DNA of 64,000 nucleotides from Flavobacteriaceae bacterium (GTDB lineage Bacteria; Bacteroidota; Bacteroidia; Flavobacteriales; Weeksellaceae), in assembly GCA_018260565.1 (NCBI GenBank), contig JAGLAZ010000005.1:51427-115426 (forward strand). The letters are read 5' to 3'. The position numbers and the translations under genes are program-made. Each line of letters opens with the position of its first letter. Position 1 is the stretch's first letter. This document shows positions 8,215-18,658 of this stretch, piece after piece. Under the pieces are notes generated by a model. It saw nothing but the letters and a program-made list of their open reading frames with translations, searched no databases and was not told where the DNA came from.

Positions 8215-10002
8215 TTAAAACTTAACTTGTAGTCCTCCACCGGCTTGAATTCCTAAATTAGGATATCCTTCCCAATTCTTTTGGACACTATTAGTTAAAT
8301 TTTTACCGCTTGCGAAAATACTGAAATTTTTGTTGATGTTAAACAGTATTTCTGCATATACATCTGCATAGCCAGGAATTTTATTTGCAGCTATAGTACT
8401 ATTTATATTACTAAGTCCAGGTGAAGGGTAGTTTTTTTCAATATTTAATGACCCCTTTCTCACACCTAAAAATAATCCACCCAATTCTAATGTAAGCCTG
8501 TCGGATAGGAATTTAGTTTCTATACTGAGACTACCCTTAAAGTTTGGCTCATAAAGCATATCAGATAAATACTCCGTAGAAAATTGCCTAAAATTTAGAC
8601 TGGATTTTACACTGATATTAGATTGGATGGGTATCTCTAATAAGGCTAAAATATCCGTAGTTTTTACATTATCATATAAAACATCAAATGCATTTCCCAA
8701 CGAATAAGGAATTTTTCCATTTACAGTATTAGGCAATGGAAGAAAGAATATAGGAAGATCATTTTGATATTTGTAACCAATACTTATATCATAGATAATT
8801 CTTTGCTCTAGATTTCCACGAAGACCCAATTTAGTAATGATAGGGCTTCTGGTAGGGCGCAGTTCTACATTTGGAAGGATGAAAGGATTTATTTGATATA
8901 AAGAGGTTATTGTGGTGGTGGAAACGTCTCCCGAAACAGATGCATACAGTTCATTTCCTGAAGATATTTGCGCATTTATTCCTATTTCTGGAGCCCACAT
9001 AAAGCTTGGAAATTTGTAAGGTTTATCAGTATAGGAACTTACTGGGACATTTATCTCTGCCTTAATTCCGTAAAACTTAGCACCCACATAAGCTTTCATA
9101 GTACCAGTTTGGAAAGATATCTTGGGACCAGCATATCCAAAGCTGGAACGGCTTTCTGTAGTAGAATTAGCTTTCAAAATAGAACTAAAAATCTCACCTC
9201 CTGCCATGATACCCGCTGTAAGCTTATATTCTGGGAAAACGGAAATTTGCCAAGCGCCTATATTGGTGTGAGCAGCAACTACATATTCCGATCCTGAAAA
9301 TAAATTAGTATGGGTTTCTGCCTTAAATTTGGCATTTTTAACTATGGAAGATTGTTCATTTTCATAACGAACGCCAACATATAGATTATTGAGGCCTGTT
9401 TTATTATCTATTTTGTAAGATTCTGGAAAAGATGAGGCATTATACAATGATGAATCTCCATAATATCTATTTCTAATTCGGGAAAAACCTGCTTCCGCAG
9501 CCCATTCGGATTCTGAATTATTACTACCAGCATAAATTGCTGCGTTGGAATTTTGAGAAGAGGAATTCAGCCATCTACTATTTCCAAAGCCATCAGAACT
9601 TAGGTGGTTTAGCCTTGCTCCCAGTATCATTTTACCATCTAAAACATCTTGATTGGCATCTGCGTGAAGCGACCATGTGATATAATTTCCAAAATATAAA
9701 GAGGCATATTTTCTGTATGCCTCTTTGGCAAAACTAGGTGCTAAATCTTCCTTTTCAGGATTGGTAGTTTTAAAATCTGAAATTGCTGGAATATCTTCGA
9801 TGGTGTAAGAAACCTCTTCTTTTGGTTTATTTTCCGGAGTGAATGGATTATTTATTTCCTTTTTAGGTTTAAGTTTTGGAATACTTTTGATTTCTTTATC
9901 CACTTTCCCCGGTATAATGAGTACCTCTTCTTTTATTTGAGAGTATGCTGTTGCATAGGAAAGAATACCTATTACAATGAGGCTTTTATATGACATCTTC
10001 AT
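8215..10002 (-). CDS. Outer-membrane beta-barrel protein (TonB-receptor-like barrel without plug)
   Basis: 595 residues. A signal peptide (about residues 1-21, ending SYATAYSQ) is followed by a Lys/Pro/Glu-rich linker to about residue 85 with no recognisable plug domain. The rest is a run of alternating amphipathic strands (for example GKMILGARLNHLSS, NLYVGVRYENEQSS, DISIGYKYQN) ending in GGGLQVKF, with the terminal Phe typical of outer-membrane barrels. The segment FASGKNLTNSVQKNWEGYPN resembles the last strands of TonB-dependent receptors. It starts 3 bases after the TPR gene, so the two form an operon and probably work together in the envelope. The ligand is unknown. Confidence 0.75.
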   Translation of the reverse strand: MKMSYKSLIVIGILSYATAYSQIKEEVLIIPGKVDKEIKSIPKLKPKKEINNPFTPENKPKEEVSYTIEDIPAISDFKTTNPEKEDLAPSFAKEAYRKYASLYFGNYITWSLHADANQDVLDGKMILGARLNHLSSDGFGNSRWLNSSSQNSNAAIYAGSNNSESEWAAEAGFSRIRNRYYGDSSLYNASSFPESYKIDNKTGLNNLYVGVRYENEQSSIVKNAKFKAETHTNLFSGSEYVVAAHTNIGAWQISVFPEYKLTAGIMAGGEIFSSILKANSTTESRSSFGYAGPKISFQTGTMKAYVGAKFYGIKAEINVPVSSYTDKPYKFPSFMWAPEIGINAQISSGNELYASVSGDVSTTTITSLYQINPFILPNVELRPTRSPIITKLGLRGNLEQRIIYDISIGYKYQNDLPIFFLPLPNTVNGKIPYSLGNAFDVLYDNVKTTDILALLEIPIQSNISVKSSLNFRQFSTEYLSDMLYEPNFKGSLSIETKFLSDRLTLELGGLFLGVRKGSLNIEKNYPSPGLSNINSTIAANKIPGYADVYAEILFNINKNFSIFASGKNLTNSVQKNWEGYPNLGIQAGGGLQVKF

Positions 10003-10004
10003 TT

Positions 10005-12992
10005 TTAAAGTGCGTATAGGTTTTTTAAGGAGCGTGCTTGTTCTACGATCTCAGGATATTCCGTGAAATTTTCTATAATCTGGCTCAGCGTGTATTTAGT
10101 TTGAAATTTATCTTTTAAGGCCCAATAATTTTTAGCCAATAGTACCAAAGCAGATGCTCCCCAAATGCCTTGTTCAGGAAACTTTTCAGCTATAGTGAAA
10201 ATTGTGCTGTTGCTTGCTTTATATTCTCGGCTTTCGGCTTGATATAGAGCCTTGTTATATAAAGCCTCCGCAGCAACTGCAGAAATAGAGGATTTCTCTA
10301 AACTTTTAAATAATTCTCGAGCAGCACTCTTTTTACCAGATTCATATAAAGTTCTGGCTTCAACTACTTTAACGAAATCTTGATAGGCCGCAACGACACC
10401 GATATTTTTAACTTTATCCAATAAAAGAGAGGTATTACCTGTGGAAGACCTTGTTAAAACGCTTGTTTTTATTTGCTCTCCTAAAGCGTATTTTCTCAGT
10501 TGGGCTGAATTAGCATTTTGTAATTTCTGCAAACGATGTGCTTTTTCCTCAATGGCGTTTTCAGATATTGCATTTTGATACAGCCAAAGGTTTGCTGCAT
10601 CATAGTATGGGTTCTCCTGCGTTGCTACTTTTTCAAAATATGTTTTTGCAGAACTGGGGTTTTTAAGTTGAGAATGCACTTGAGCCAGTTGATGCAAAAC
10701 AAAATAATACGATTCTGAGTTTGGAGAAGTTTTCTTTTCCAAATTTTCATATTGAGCTAAAGACTCCGTATATTTTCCTTCGTTATATAACTGTTGTGCA
10801 GCAGCGAGTTCTAATTCTTGTATTTCTGTTTTATCTGTGTCCCATCCTTTAGAAGAAGCAAATTCCTGTAAACCTGAGATATTTTTTTGTCTTGTAAAAA
10901 TGGTTTTTGCTGCATTCAGGATTTCAGTAGAATATCCGGAATTGAGTTGATTATCTGCAATAGAATTTAGCAAATTCACAGCTTGAGCAGTGCTTCCTAA
11001 TTCCTGTGTATTTATTGCAGTTTGTAATCCTGCCATCATTACAGGGTAGGTGTTTTGCGTATTATTTTTAATGCGTTCTAGCGTAGCATTACTTTCTGTA
11101 TATTTTCCTAAAGCTGTTTGAGCTTTTGCTAAACCAAATATAGCCTCCACGGTATAATTACCTGCAGAAAAGGTATTTAAATATTTTGTAAACTCACTTT
11201 CCGCTTTGCTATATTCTGCGTCTGCTAAAAATGCTTCACCAATTTTATATTCTGCGTAGTCACCTGAAGACTTTTCATATAAGGATATAGCTTCATTAAA
11301 ATTCCCTTGATAAAACTGAGAATCTCCTAGCCTTAAAGCCGCCTCATTAGAGTATTGTGATCCTGAAACTTTTACTAAATTAAGATAATTGTCGGCCTCT
11401 TTCCATTGCTTATTTTTTAGATATGCTAATCCCAGATTATAATCTAATCGACCATCCTCTAGTTCAGGTATAGCTACTGCATCTCCATTTTTCACTTTTA
11501 AATATTGAAGAATAGCAGATTCATAATCATTTTTTTCAAATGCAATCTCACCTAAATAAAAATTGATTCTCGCCTTTTGATTTATGTCCGATGCAGCCAC
11601 GGAAGTTTGATGCTTTTTCAAATAAAGTTCTGCTTCCGCTATTTTACCGTCTTGTAAACTTTGAATAGCTTTTATAAATGTAGCTTCTCGATAAGCATTT
11701 TTTATGGTTTCATCCATAGAAGGAAGTTCTTCCATTGCGGAAATACTTTTCGCTAAATCTCCATTATATAGATATGTTTTTGCTAATAAGGTTTTTATTT
11801 CAGGGTCATTAGGATAGTTTTCACTGTACTTTAATAGAACATCTTCATTGGCCTCAAAAGGATTTCCTATATCATAGCTTAATTTTGCATACTGTCGTAA
11901 AGATTTTTTGGGAATGTCTGGGTTTCCACCATCCGTTGCTCCCATTTCATAGGCTTTTTTATAAGCTGCCATAGCAGCTTCTTTTTGTGGTGGAGAAGAT
12001 TGCAAATATGCGTTCCCTAATTGAAAATACGCATTTTGCCCAAACTTATTTTCAGCAGATGTTATTTGATTATAATATTGTACAGCCGCTTCATATTGAC
12101 CCGCTTTTGCATTTACATAACCTAATTGATACAGCATAGCATAGCTTGGGGTTTGTCCTGATTTTTCTATCTCTTGTGCATAAGATGTAAGGTAAGGTAA
12201 AGCTTCGGAAAATTGATTTTGAGTAAATAAGCTTTCTCCAACGATTTTATTCAGCTCGGATTTCATTTTTCCATCAGGGTAAGTTTCCAGATATTTTTTA
12301 GCTAAAGAACTAGCCTCTGAATATTCCCCGCTATTGTAGGCCATTTGAATAAAATAAGGCTGCACAATTTTGTCATATTCAGGCGTTTGAGGTAAAGATT
12401 GAAAATACTTTTTTGCCTCATCTGTATTATTTTCCAAATAAGCGAGATGGCCGAGCATATATGCTGCTCTATTTCTTTTAACATCATCTTGAGACTGTAA
12501 TGCCTCCCGAAGTGCACTTTTAGCCTTATCATTATTACCTTGCATAAAACCTGCATAGCCCAAACGCAAAAGATAGTCCTGATTTTCTTTTAAACTGAGT
12601 AAAGTAGGGTTAACTTTAGATAACACATTTTCAGCTTCTGGATACTTTTTTTGAGATAAATAATAGTCTGCAATATGCAAAAGACCTTGTGGGCTTGAAG
12701 AAAAATTAGTGCCCGACTCATAAGAAGAAAGATAAGTTTTTATGCTATATGCATCATCGGCAAGAACACCCAGCTCCACTTTTTTTTCTATAGTATTTTC
12801 CCATGGAAATAAGGAGGAATCAAACAATAGAGCAGAAAGTGCTGCTTGATGTCCATTTTCATATAAAAGTCTATCCGTATAAAAGGAATACTTTTTAATA
12901 CTCGAGCATTCTTTTACAAAGTTTGGAGATAATTGTGAATATGCAGTACTTATTATGGTAAACGCCAAAAGCGAGATATTTTTTCTTTTCAT
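10005..12992 (-). CDS. Large secreted tetratricopeptide-repeat protein
   Basis: 995 residues with a signal peptide (KNISLLAFTIISTAYSQ). Nearly the whole mature protein is made of TPR units, for example LLRLGYAGFMQGNNDKAKSA, AYFQLGNAYLQS, DYNLGLAYLKNKQWKEADNY and ALYNKALYQAESREYKAS. TPR superhelices hold protein partners; the cell location is the periplasm or the inner face of the outer membrane. It is the first gene of a two-gene operon with the plug-less barrel protein. Flavobacteria commonly have such a pair near cell-envelope genes. The role is not known from sequence. Confidence 0.85.
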   Translation of the reverse strand: MKRKNISLLAFTIISTAYSQLSPNFVKECSSIKKYSFYTDRLLYENGHQAALSALLFDSSLFPWENTIEKKVELGVLADDAYSIKTYLSSYESGTNFSSSPQGLLHIADYYLSQKKYPEAENVLSKVNPTLLSLKENQDYLLRLGYAGFMQGNNDKAKSALREALQSQDDVKRNRAAYMLGHLAYLENNTDEAKKYFQSLPQTPEYDKIVQPYFIQMAYNSGEYSEASSLAKKYLETYPDGKMKSELNKIVGESLFTQNQFSEALPYLTSYAQEIEKSGQTPSYAMLYQLGYVNAKAGQYEAAVQYYNQITSAENKFGQNAYFQLGNAYLQSSPPQKEAAMAAYKKAYEMGATDGGNPDIPKKSLRQYAKLSYDIGNPFEANEDVLLKYSENYPNDPEIKTLLAKTYLYNGDLAKSISAMEELPSMDETIKNAYREATFIKAIQSLQDGKIAEAELYLKKHQTSVAASDINQKARINFYLGEIAFEKNDYESAILQYLKVKNGDAVAIPELEDGRLDYNLGLAYLKNKQWKEADNYLNLVKVSGSQYSNEAALRLGDSQFYQGNFNEAISLYEKSSGDYAEYKIGEAFLADAEYSKAESEFTKYLNTFSAGNYTVEAIFGLAKAQTALGKYTESNATLERIKNNTQNTYPVMMAGLQTAINTQELGSTAQAVNLLNSIADNQLNSGYSTEILNAAKTIFTRQKNISGLQEFASSKGWDTDKTEIQELELAAAQQLYNEGKYTESLAQYENLEKKTSPNSESYYFVLHQLAQVHSQLKNPSSAKTYFEKVATQENPYYDAANLWLYQNAISENAIEEKAHRLQKLQNANSAQLRKYALGEQIKTSVLTRSSTGNTSLLLDKVKNIGVVAAYQDFVKVVEARTLYESGKKSAARELFKSLEKSSISAVAAEALYNKALYQAESREYKASNSTIFTIAEKFPEQGIWGASALVLLAKNYWALKDKFQTKYTLSQIIENFTEYPEIVEQARSLKNLYAL

Positions 12993-13091
12993 TTGATAAA
13001 ATGTTGCACGAAAATAGAAAAACGAAGTTTGAAATCAGTGTAAAAATTAAGTTTTAAGACTTTTTTATACATTTGAGAAGATTATATTAAT

Positions 13092-14798
13092 ATGTTAAGG
13101 ACATTGTTAAGGAGAAAAACTTTTAATGAAATTTCTGCGGAGGAAGAAAATATACACGGTAATTCTTTACGAAAAGTACTGACATTAAAAGACTTAACAT
13201 TTTTCGGCATCGCTGCAGTTATTGGTGGTGGGACATTTAGCGCTATAGGCAACGCCAGTTTTGAAGGCGGGCCAGGAGTAGTCATTTTATATATCATCTG
13301 TGCCATAGCATGCGGTTTTACTGCACTTTGTTATGCTGAGTTTGCTTCACGAGTTCCCATATCCGGAAGTGCTTATACCTATGCGTATGTCTCTTTCGGG
13401 GAAATCTTTGCATGGGTTATTGGCTGGGCACTTATTATGGAGTACTCTATTGGGAATATTTACATCGCTTTTTCATGGAGTGGTTACTTTACTAATCTCC
13501 TAGAATCTATAGGATTACATCTCCCTGAATGGCTGACTGTCAATTATTTAAGTGCAGCAGAAGAGTTTGGGAAGGCTAATCCCGTAACTACTTCGGAAGC
13601 CTATTTAGCCTATAAAAATGCACCCGTTTTCGGCGGACTTAGAATGATTTTTGATCTTCCGGCGCTTTTAATAAATTTTCTCATTACACTTTTGGTTTAT
13701 CGAGGTGCCAAAGAAAGTAAGAATGTAAGCAATGCAATGGTGTATATTAAGTTGGCTGTAATAGTATTAGTCATTATTGTAGGTGCTTTTTATGTGGATA
13801 TTGAAAATTGGACGCCTTTTATGCCTAATGGATTTACCGGAGTTATGGCAGGAGTTTCAGCAGTATTTTACGCCTATATAGGATTTGATGCAATATCTAC
13901 CCTATCTGAAGAATCCAAAAATCCCCAGCGAGATCTCCCACGAGGAATGCTCTATTCTTTAGCTATTTGTACTGTAATCTATATCATTCTTGCGCTTATT
14001 CTCACCGGAATGGTATCATACAAAACATTAAATGTAAGTGATCCATTGGCCGAAATTTTCGCTGCCAAAGGTGTTAAGTGGATGCTATTTATCGTGTCTG
14101 TAGCAGCAGTAGTAGCTATGACGAGCGTGCTTTTGGTATTTCAAATGGGTCAACCAAGAATTTGGATGTCCATGTCTAGGGATGGTCTTATGCCTAAGAA
14201 ATTTTCCCATATACATCCTAAATATAAAACGCCAGATTTTGCAACTATTATAACAGGTCTTGTGGTAGGTATACCTATATTTTTTACCAATGAAAATATT
14301 GTCCTCGATTTCACGAGTATAGGGACTTTATTCGCATTTTGCTTAGTCTGTGGCGGAGTTATCATTCTTACTGAAAACGATAAAAATAAAAATAGTTTAA
14401 AGGGTCTTCCTAAAAAATCTGAAAATGCCACTTCCAATAGGGCATTTAAATTACCATTTATTGCAGGAAAATACTACTATCCAGGTATAATCCTTTGTCT
14501 GGGAGCATTTTTATTCTACCTGTTTCCTGCATATTTTAAAGATTTGTTTAATTTCTCAGTTACAAACGAGCAACGCTTTCCTATGATAATCTTTTTACTC
14601 GTTACCTTAGTCCTCATTATTTTAGCTTTTGTAAAAAATTTATCTTTAATTCCTCTATTAGGATTAACTTCATGTCTTTATTTATTAACAGGAATGAGTA
14701 TTTCAAATTGGAAGTGGTTTGGGATTTGGCTTATAATAGGTCTTGTGATTTACTTACTCTACGGACGAAAGCATAGTCTACTGAATAAGGCAAAATAA
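13092..14798 (+). CDS. APC-superfamily amino-acid permease
   Basis: 568 residues with about 12-14 hydrophobic helices. The N-terminal segment TFFGIAAVIGGGTFSAIGNA is the unwound TM1 binding motif of the amino acid-polyamine-organocation family. YAEFASRVPISGSAYTYAYVSFGE and FYAYIGFDAISTLSEESKNPQRDLPRG are the other family blocks, closest in look to cationic amino-acid transporters (CAT/YfnA type). The last helices lie in residues 460-555. The substrate is not determinable. The stop overlaps the start of the J-domain gene by one base, so the two are translationally coupled. Confidence 0.9.
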   Translation: MLRTLLRRKTFNEISAEEENIHGNSLRKVLTLKDLTFFGIAAVIGGGTFSAIGNASFEGGPGVVILYIICAIACGFTALCYAEFASRVPISGSAYTYAYVSFGEIFAWVIGWALIMEYSIGNIYIAFSWSGYFTNLLESIGLHLPEWLTVNYLSAAEEFGKANPVTTSEAYLAYKNAPVFGGLRMIFDLPALLINFLITLLVYRGAKESKNVSNAMVYIKLAVIVLVIIVGAFYVDIENWTPFMPNGFTGVMAGVSAVFYAYIGFDAISTLSEESKNPQRDLPRGMLYSLAICTVIYIILALILTGMVSYKTLNVSDPLAEIFAAKGVKWMLFIVSVAAVVAMTSVLLVFQMGQPRIWMSMSRDGLMPKKFSHIHPKYKTPDFATIITGLVVGIPIFFTNENIVLDFTSIGTLFAFCLVCGGVIILTENDKNKNSLKGLPKKSENATSNRAFKLPFIAGKYYYPGIILCLGAFLFYLFPAYFKDLFNFSVTNEQRFPMIIFLLVTLVLIILAFVKNLSLIPLLGLTSCLYLLTGMSISNWKWFGIWLIIGLVIYLLYGRKHSLLNKAK

Positions 14799-15439
14799 TG
14801 AAAGATTTTTACCATTTTCTTGGTATTGCAAAAGATGCATCAGAAGAAGAAATACGCAAGGCATACCGGAAACTTAGCACTAAATATCACCCAGACAAAA
14901 ACGAAAACGATCCTTTTTTCCAAAAAAGATTTATAGAACTATCTGAGGCATATGAAACCTTAATTGATGCGAAAGCGAGGAAAATCTACGATCAAAACTT
15001 GCTCCATAATCCCACATCATACAGCCTACAAGATCCTATAATAAAAGAATTTTCTGCTTCAAAAATTAGAATTAAAAAAGGAAGTGAAGTAAGAATCTAT
15101 TGGCAAACCTTCCATGCTGATGTAGTAAAAATCCAACCTTTTGGATTAGAAAAAGCTTCTGGAGAAAGGATTATTAAAATAAACGAATTTGATGCCCAAG
15201 GTAATTTTTACCTATTGCTTAATGCGCAAAATAGTCACACCAGTAAAATGGCCGCTGCCAGGCTCTGTATATCTGAACTAAATAAAGATGATAATTTATC
15301 AAGTTCTACAGAAATTCCCCCATACGAAGTACCTTCTAATCAAAAAACTCAAAAAAAAGTTCTCCCAAAAGCAAAATTGTATGCGATAACTGTGCTGATG
15401 ATTATCATTATCCTTTTACTATTTTTAATAAAAGGTTAA
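14798..15439 (+). CDS. Membrane-anchored J-domain protein
   Basis: 213 residues. The N-terminal J domain (about residues 1-65) contains FYHFLGIAKDASEEEIRKAYRKLS and the Hsp70-stimulating HPD tripeptide in KYHPDKNEND. There is no Gly/Phe-rich or zinc-finger region, so it is a class III J-protein and not DnaJ itself. The C-terminus has one hydrophobic helix (about residues 191-211, VLMIIIILLLFLI), which would anchor it in the membrane. It is coupled to the preceding amino-acid permease. It probably recruits DnaK to a specific client, which is not identifiable. Confidence 0.85.
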   Translation: MKDFYHFLGIAKDASEEEIRKAYRKLSTKYHPDKNENDPFFQKRFIELSEAYETLIDAKARKIYDQNLLHNPTSYSLQDPIIKEFSASKIRIKKGSEVRIYWQTFHADVVKIQPFGLEKASGERIIKINEFDAQGNFYLLLNAQNSHTSKMAAARLCISELNKDDNLSSSTEIPPYEVPSNQKTQKKVLPKAKLYAITVLMIIIILLLFLIKG

Positions 15440-15489
15440 CAAAGCTATTTCTTATTTTTACACCTATTTAATTTAAATTAAAACACTCT

Positions 15490-18351
15490 ATGAGCAGCAA
15501 AGAATTCGTTCACAGGCATATTTCCACTAAACAAAAAGATATAGACGCCATGCTTGCAGAGATAGGTGTTTCCTCTATTGATGAATTGATTTCACAAACA
15601 ATTCCAAGTAGCATTTTATCCCAGAAGGATCTAGATACACCAGCATCCATCACGGAATTTGAGATGTTAGGTCTTTCCCACCAATTGGCACTACAAAACC
15701 AACAAAAAGAATGTTATATAGGATTTGGATACCATCCAGTAATACTCCCATCCCCTATTCAAAGAAACATCCTTGAAAATCCTTCTTGGTACACCGCCTA
15801 CACCCCTTATCAAGCAGAAATTGCACAAGGAAGATTAGAGGCATTGCTTAATTTTCAAACCGTAGTAGTAAGTCTCACAGGACTGCCTATTGCCAATGCT
15901 TCATTGCTGGATCAGTCCACTGCAGCTTCTGAAGCCATGCACATGTTCTTTGAACATCGAACTAAAAATCAAAAAGCAAATGGGGAAAACATATTTTTGG
16001 TTGATGAAAATACCTTACCTCAAACTATTGCGGTGCTTAAAACAAAAGCAGATGGATTAGGCATTGAACTTAAAATAGGAAAACCGGAAGAGGCGGGGGA
16101 AATCTCTGGAGTATTCGGCTTACTCTTAGAATACCCAGGAAAAGATGGTATTGTTCAGGATTTCACACCTATAATTCAGTCTTTCAAAGATAAAGAAATC
16201 CAGACAGTAGTATCGTGTGATCCTATGGCATTAGTAATATTAAAATCACCCGGTGCTATGGGTGCAGACTGTGCCGTGGGTACTACACAAAGATTTGGAA
16301 TCCCAATGGGATATGGTGGGCCTCATGCCGCCTTTTTTGCTTGTAAGGAAAATTATAAAAGAGACATCCCAGGAAGAATTATTGGTGTTTCTCAAGATGC
16401 AAATGGAAAAAGAGCTCTACGTATGGCACTCCAAACCAGAGAGCAACACATTAAAAGAGAAAAAGCAACATCTAACATTTGTACCGCACAAGTACTTTTA
16501 GCTGTCATGGCTGGGATGTATTGCGTTTATCATGGGGCGGAAGGTCTTAGAGAAATTGCAACAGATATTCATGCACATGCTCAAGCATTAAAATCCGGAC
16601 TTAAGAATCTTGGTATTTCAGTAAAAGAACAGCCTTATTTTGATACAATTTGCATTGAAATAAAGGAAGAAGAAAAGGCCAAACTTCAATCCGTAATGGA
16701 AGAAGCAGGAATTAATCTGAACTATTTCGTTAAAGATTCCATTATCATTGCTGTTAATGAAACCATCAGCAAAAAAAATATAGAACACCTTCTCTCTACT
16801 TTTGCATCGCATTATAAAAGAAATTCAACACCAGATGTTGAACTTTCAAATAAACTACAATTAGATAAAAATCTAGTAAGAGAAGATGAAATCCTTACCG
16901 AGGAAGTATTTTCTAAATACCGCACAGAAACGGAGCTAATGCGTTATATTAAGCGCTTAGAGCGTAAAGATTTATCCCTTACCCATTCCATGATTTCATT
17001 GGGAAGTTGCACTATGAAACTAAATGCAGCCACTCAGATGATACCATTAAGTTGGACAACGTGGGGAAACATTCACCCATTCATTCCTAAAGAGCAAGCA
17101 GGAGGATACCAAAAAATGATTTCCGAATTGGAAGATTATTTATCAAAAATTACAGGATTTTCAGGAACATCCCTTCAGCCCAACTCTGGAGCGCAAGGTG
17201 AATATGCTGGCCTAATGGTAATCCGTGCCTACCACCTCTCTCGTGGTGAAGGGCATAGAAACATTGTTTTAATACCACAATCCGCTCATGGGACTAATCC
17301 AGCCTCCGCAGTAATGGCAGGAATGAAGGTAGTAGTAGTGAAAAATAAAGAAAATGGAGAAATAGATTTTGATGATCTTCAAGCCAAAGTGGTAGAGCAT
17401 TCCCAAAATCTTTCCGCCATTATGATTACCTATCCATCTACCTACGGTTTTTTCGATGTTAATGTGAAAGACATTACAGAACTTATTCACCAGCACGGTG
17501 GGCAAGTATACATGGATGGTGCCAATATGAATGCCCAGGTAGGTTACACCAGCCCAGGAGCCATCGGTGCAGATGTGTGCCACCTGAATTTACACAAAAC
17601 ATTTGCCATTCCTCATGGCGGTGGAGGTCCTGGTGTAGGCCCTATTTGCGTAGCAGAACATTTAGTTCCCTTCCTTCCAGGAAACCCAAACATTTCCACA
17701 GGAGGAAATTCAGGTATTGATGCCATCTCGGGAGCACCATATGGTAGCGGTCTTATCCTGAATATTTCCTATGCTTATATCCGTATGCTAGGCCCGGATG
17801 GTCTTAAAAAAGCTACCGCTCACGCCATACTAAACGCGAATTATATGAAGTCCTGCCTGGAGAAACATTTCCCAGTGTTATACATGAATGACAATAAGCG
17901 CGTTGCCCATGAATGTATTTTAGATTTTCGCCCCTTTAAGGCTGCCGGCATAGAGGTAGTAGATGTAGCAAAACGACTGATGGACTATGGTTTCCACGCC
18001 CCCACCGTAAGTTTCCCCGTTGCAGGAACCCTTATGATAGAACCTACAGAGAGCGAAAGTAAGGAAGAGATGGATCGTTTCATCGAGGCTTTAGTATCCA
18101 TTAAGGCAGAAATAGATGAAGTAGCATCCGGTGAAGCCGATGCCACACAAAATGTTCTAAAAAATGCACCGCATACTGAGCAAACCGTCATATCAGATAC
18201 TTGGGACAAACCTTATAGCAGAGAAAAAGCAGCCTATCCATTAGATTGGGTACGGGAGCATAAGTTCTTCGCCTCCGTTTCCCGTGTAGACGAAGCATTT
18301 GGCGACCGTCATTTGGTATGCACCTGCCCAAGCATTGAAGAGTACGCATAA
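15490..18351 (+). CDS. gcvP: Glycine dehydrogenase (decarboxylating), P-protein of the glycine cleavage system
   Basis: 953 residues, the single-chain alpha-beta fused form of the P-protein. The N-terminal half has YTAYTPYQAEIAQGRLE. The C-terminal half has the pyridoxal-phosphate lysine at residue 703 in HLNLHKTF, followed by the glycine-rich IPHGGGGPG loop. It decarboxylates glycine and passes the aminomethyl group to the lipoyl H-protein. gcvT and gcvH are not in this window. It stands alone and is followed by a strong hairpin terminator. Codon usage looks richer in G+C than the genes to the left, as expected for a highly expressed gene. Confidence 0.97.
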   Translation: MSSKEFVHRHISTKQKDIDAMLAEIGVSSIDELISQTIPSSILSQKDLDTPASITEFEMLGLSHQLALQNQQKECYIGFGYHPVILPSPIQRNILENPSWYTAYTPYQAEIAQGRLEALLNFQTVVVSLTGLPIANASLLDQSTAASEAMHMFFEHRTKNQKANGENIFLVDENTLPQTIAVLKTKADGLGIELKIGKPEEAGEISGVFGLLLEYPGKDGIVQDFTPIIQSFKDKEIQTVVSCDPMALVILKSPGAMGADCAVGTTQRFGIPMGYGGPHAAFFACKENYKRDIPGRIIGVSQDANGKRALRMALQTREQHIKREKATSNICTAQVLLAVMAGMYCVYHGAEGLREIATDIHAHAQALKSGLKNLGISVKEQPYFDTICIEIKEEEKAKLQSVMEEAGINLNYFVKDSIIIAVNETISKKNIEHLLSTFASHYKRNSTPDVELSNKLQLDKNLVREDEILTEEVFSKYRTETELMRYIKRLERKDLSLTHSMISLGSCTMKLNAATQMIPLSWTTWGNIHPFIPKEQAGGYQKMISELEDYLSKITGFSGTSLQPNSGAQGEYAGLMVIRAYHLSRGEGHRNIVLIPQSAHGTNPASAVMAGMKVVVVKNKENGEIDFDDLQAKVVEHSQNLSAIMITYPSTYGFFDVNVKDITELIHQHGGQVYMDGANMNAQVGYTSPGAIGADVCHLNLHKTFAIPHGGGGPGVGPICVAEHLVPFLPGNPNISTGGNSGIDAISGAPYGSGLILNISYAYIRMLGPDGLKKATAHAILNANYMKSCLEKHFPVLYMNDNKRVAHECILDFRPFKAAGIEVVDVAKRLMDYGFHAPTVSFPVAGTLMIEPTESESKEEMDRFIEALVSIKAEIDEVASGEADATQNVLKNAPHTEQTVISDTWDKPYSREKAAYPLDWVREHKFFASVSRVDEAFGDRHLVCTCPSIEEYA

Positions 18352-18384
18352 GAGCTAAGACAGAGCAAATTTTCCAACTCTAAT

Positions 18385-18417
18385 TTACCCCTAAAAGTAT
18401 CGCACTTTTAGGGGTAA
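18385..18417 (+). terminator. Rho-independent terminator after gcvP
   Basis: A perfect 14-bp inverted repeat (TTACCCCTAAAAGT and its complement) around a 5-base loop, followed by a T-rich tail, 33 bases after the gcvP stop codon. Confidence 0.85.
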
Positions 18418-18420
18418 TTT

Positions 18421-18562
18421 TTGGGCGCCTATTCCGTGCTCCGTTCCCGCTTTTTTCTAGCGGGGATTCGGCTTCGCCTCATCCCCGCTAGAAAAAAGCT
18501 CCACTCAGCCCGGGGCGCAGCACTAGAGCAGTATTGGCGCTCGCTTCGCTCGCGCCCCTTAC
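18421..18562. repeat. G+C-rich intergenic palindromic repeat
   Basis: A G+C-rich stretch in an A+T-rich genome. Its core is a perfect 19-bp inverted repeat at 18449-18467 and 18481-18499 around a 13-base loop that itself contains GGCTTCGCC. A second small palindromic piece with repeated GCTCGC/TTCGCTCGC lies at about 18535-18556. It looks like the REP-type intergenic elements scattered in flavobacterial chromosomes. The open frame through it (18421-18726) shows no protein-like features and is not a gene. No transposase is near. Confidence 0.65.
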
Positions 18563-18617
18563 ATAAAGAAATGCTTCCTAGTTTCCCCCTCACAATAAGA
18601 GCAGTTTTTAATCACAT

Positions 18618-18658
18618 CATTGCGAGAGCAACGAAGTGGAGCGTGGCAAGCCGATCTG
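18618..18658. repeat. Short REP-like element (CATTGCGAG... family)
   Basis: The sequence starts CATTGCGAGAGCAACGAAGT and ends GGCAAGCCGATCTG. It resembles a short intergenic repeat found in many unrelated bacterial genomes. Only this copy is in the window, so its repeat nature here is inferred. The remaining 18659-18757 is A+T-rich with no gene. Confidence 0.4.
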
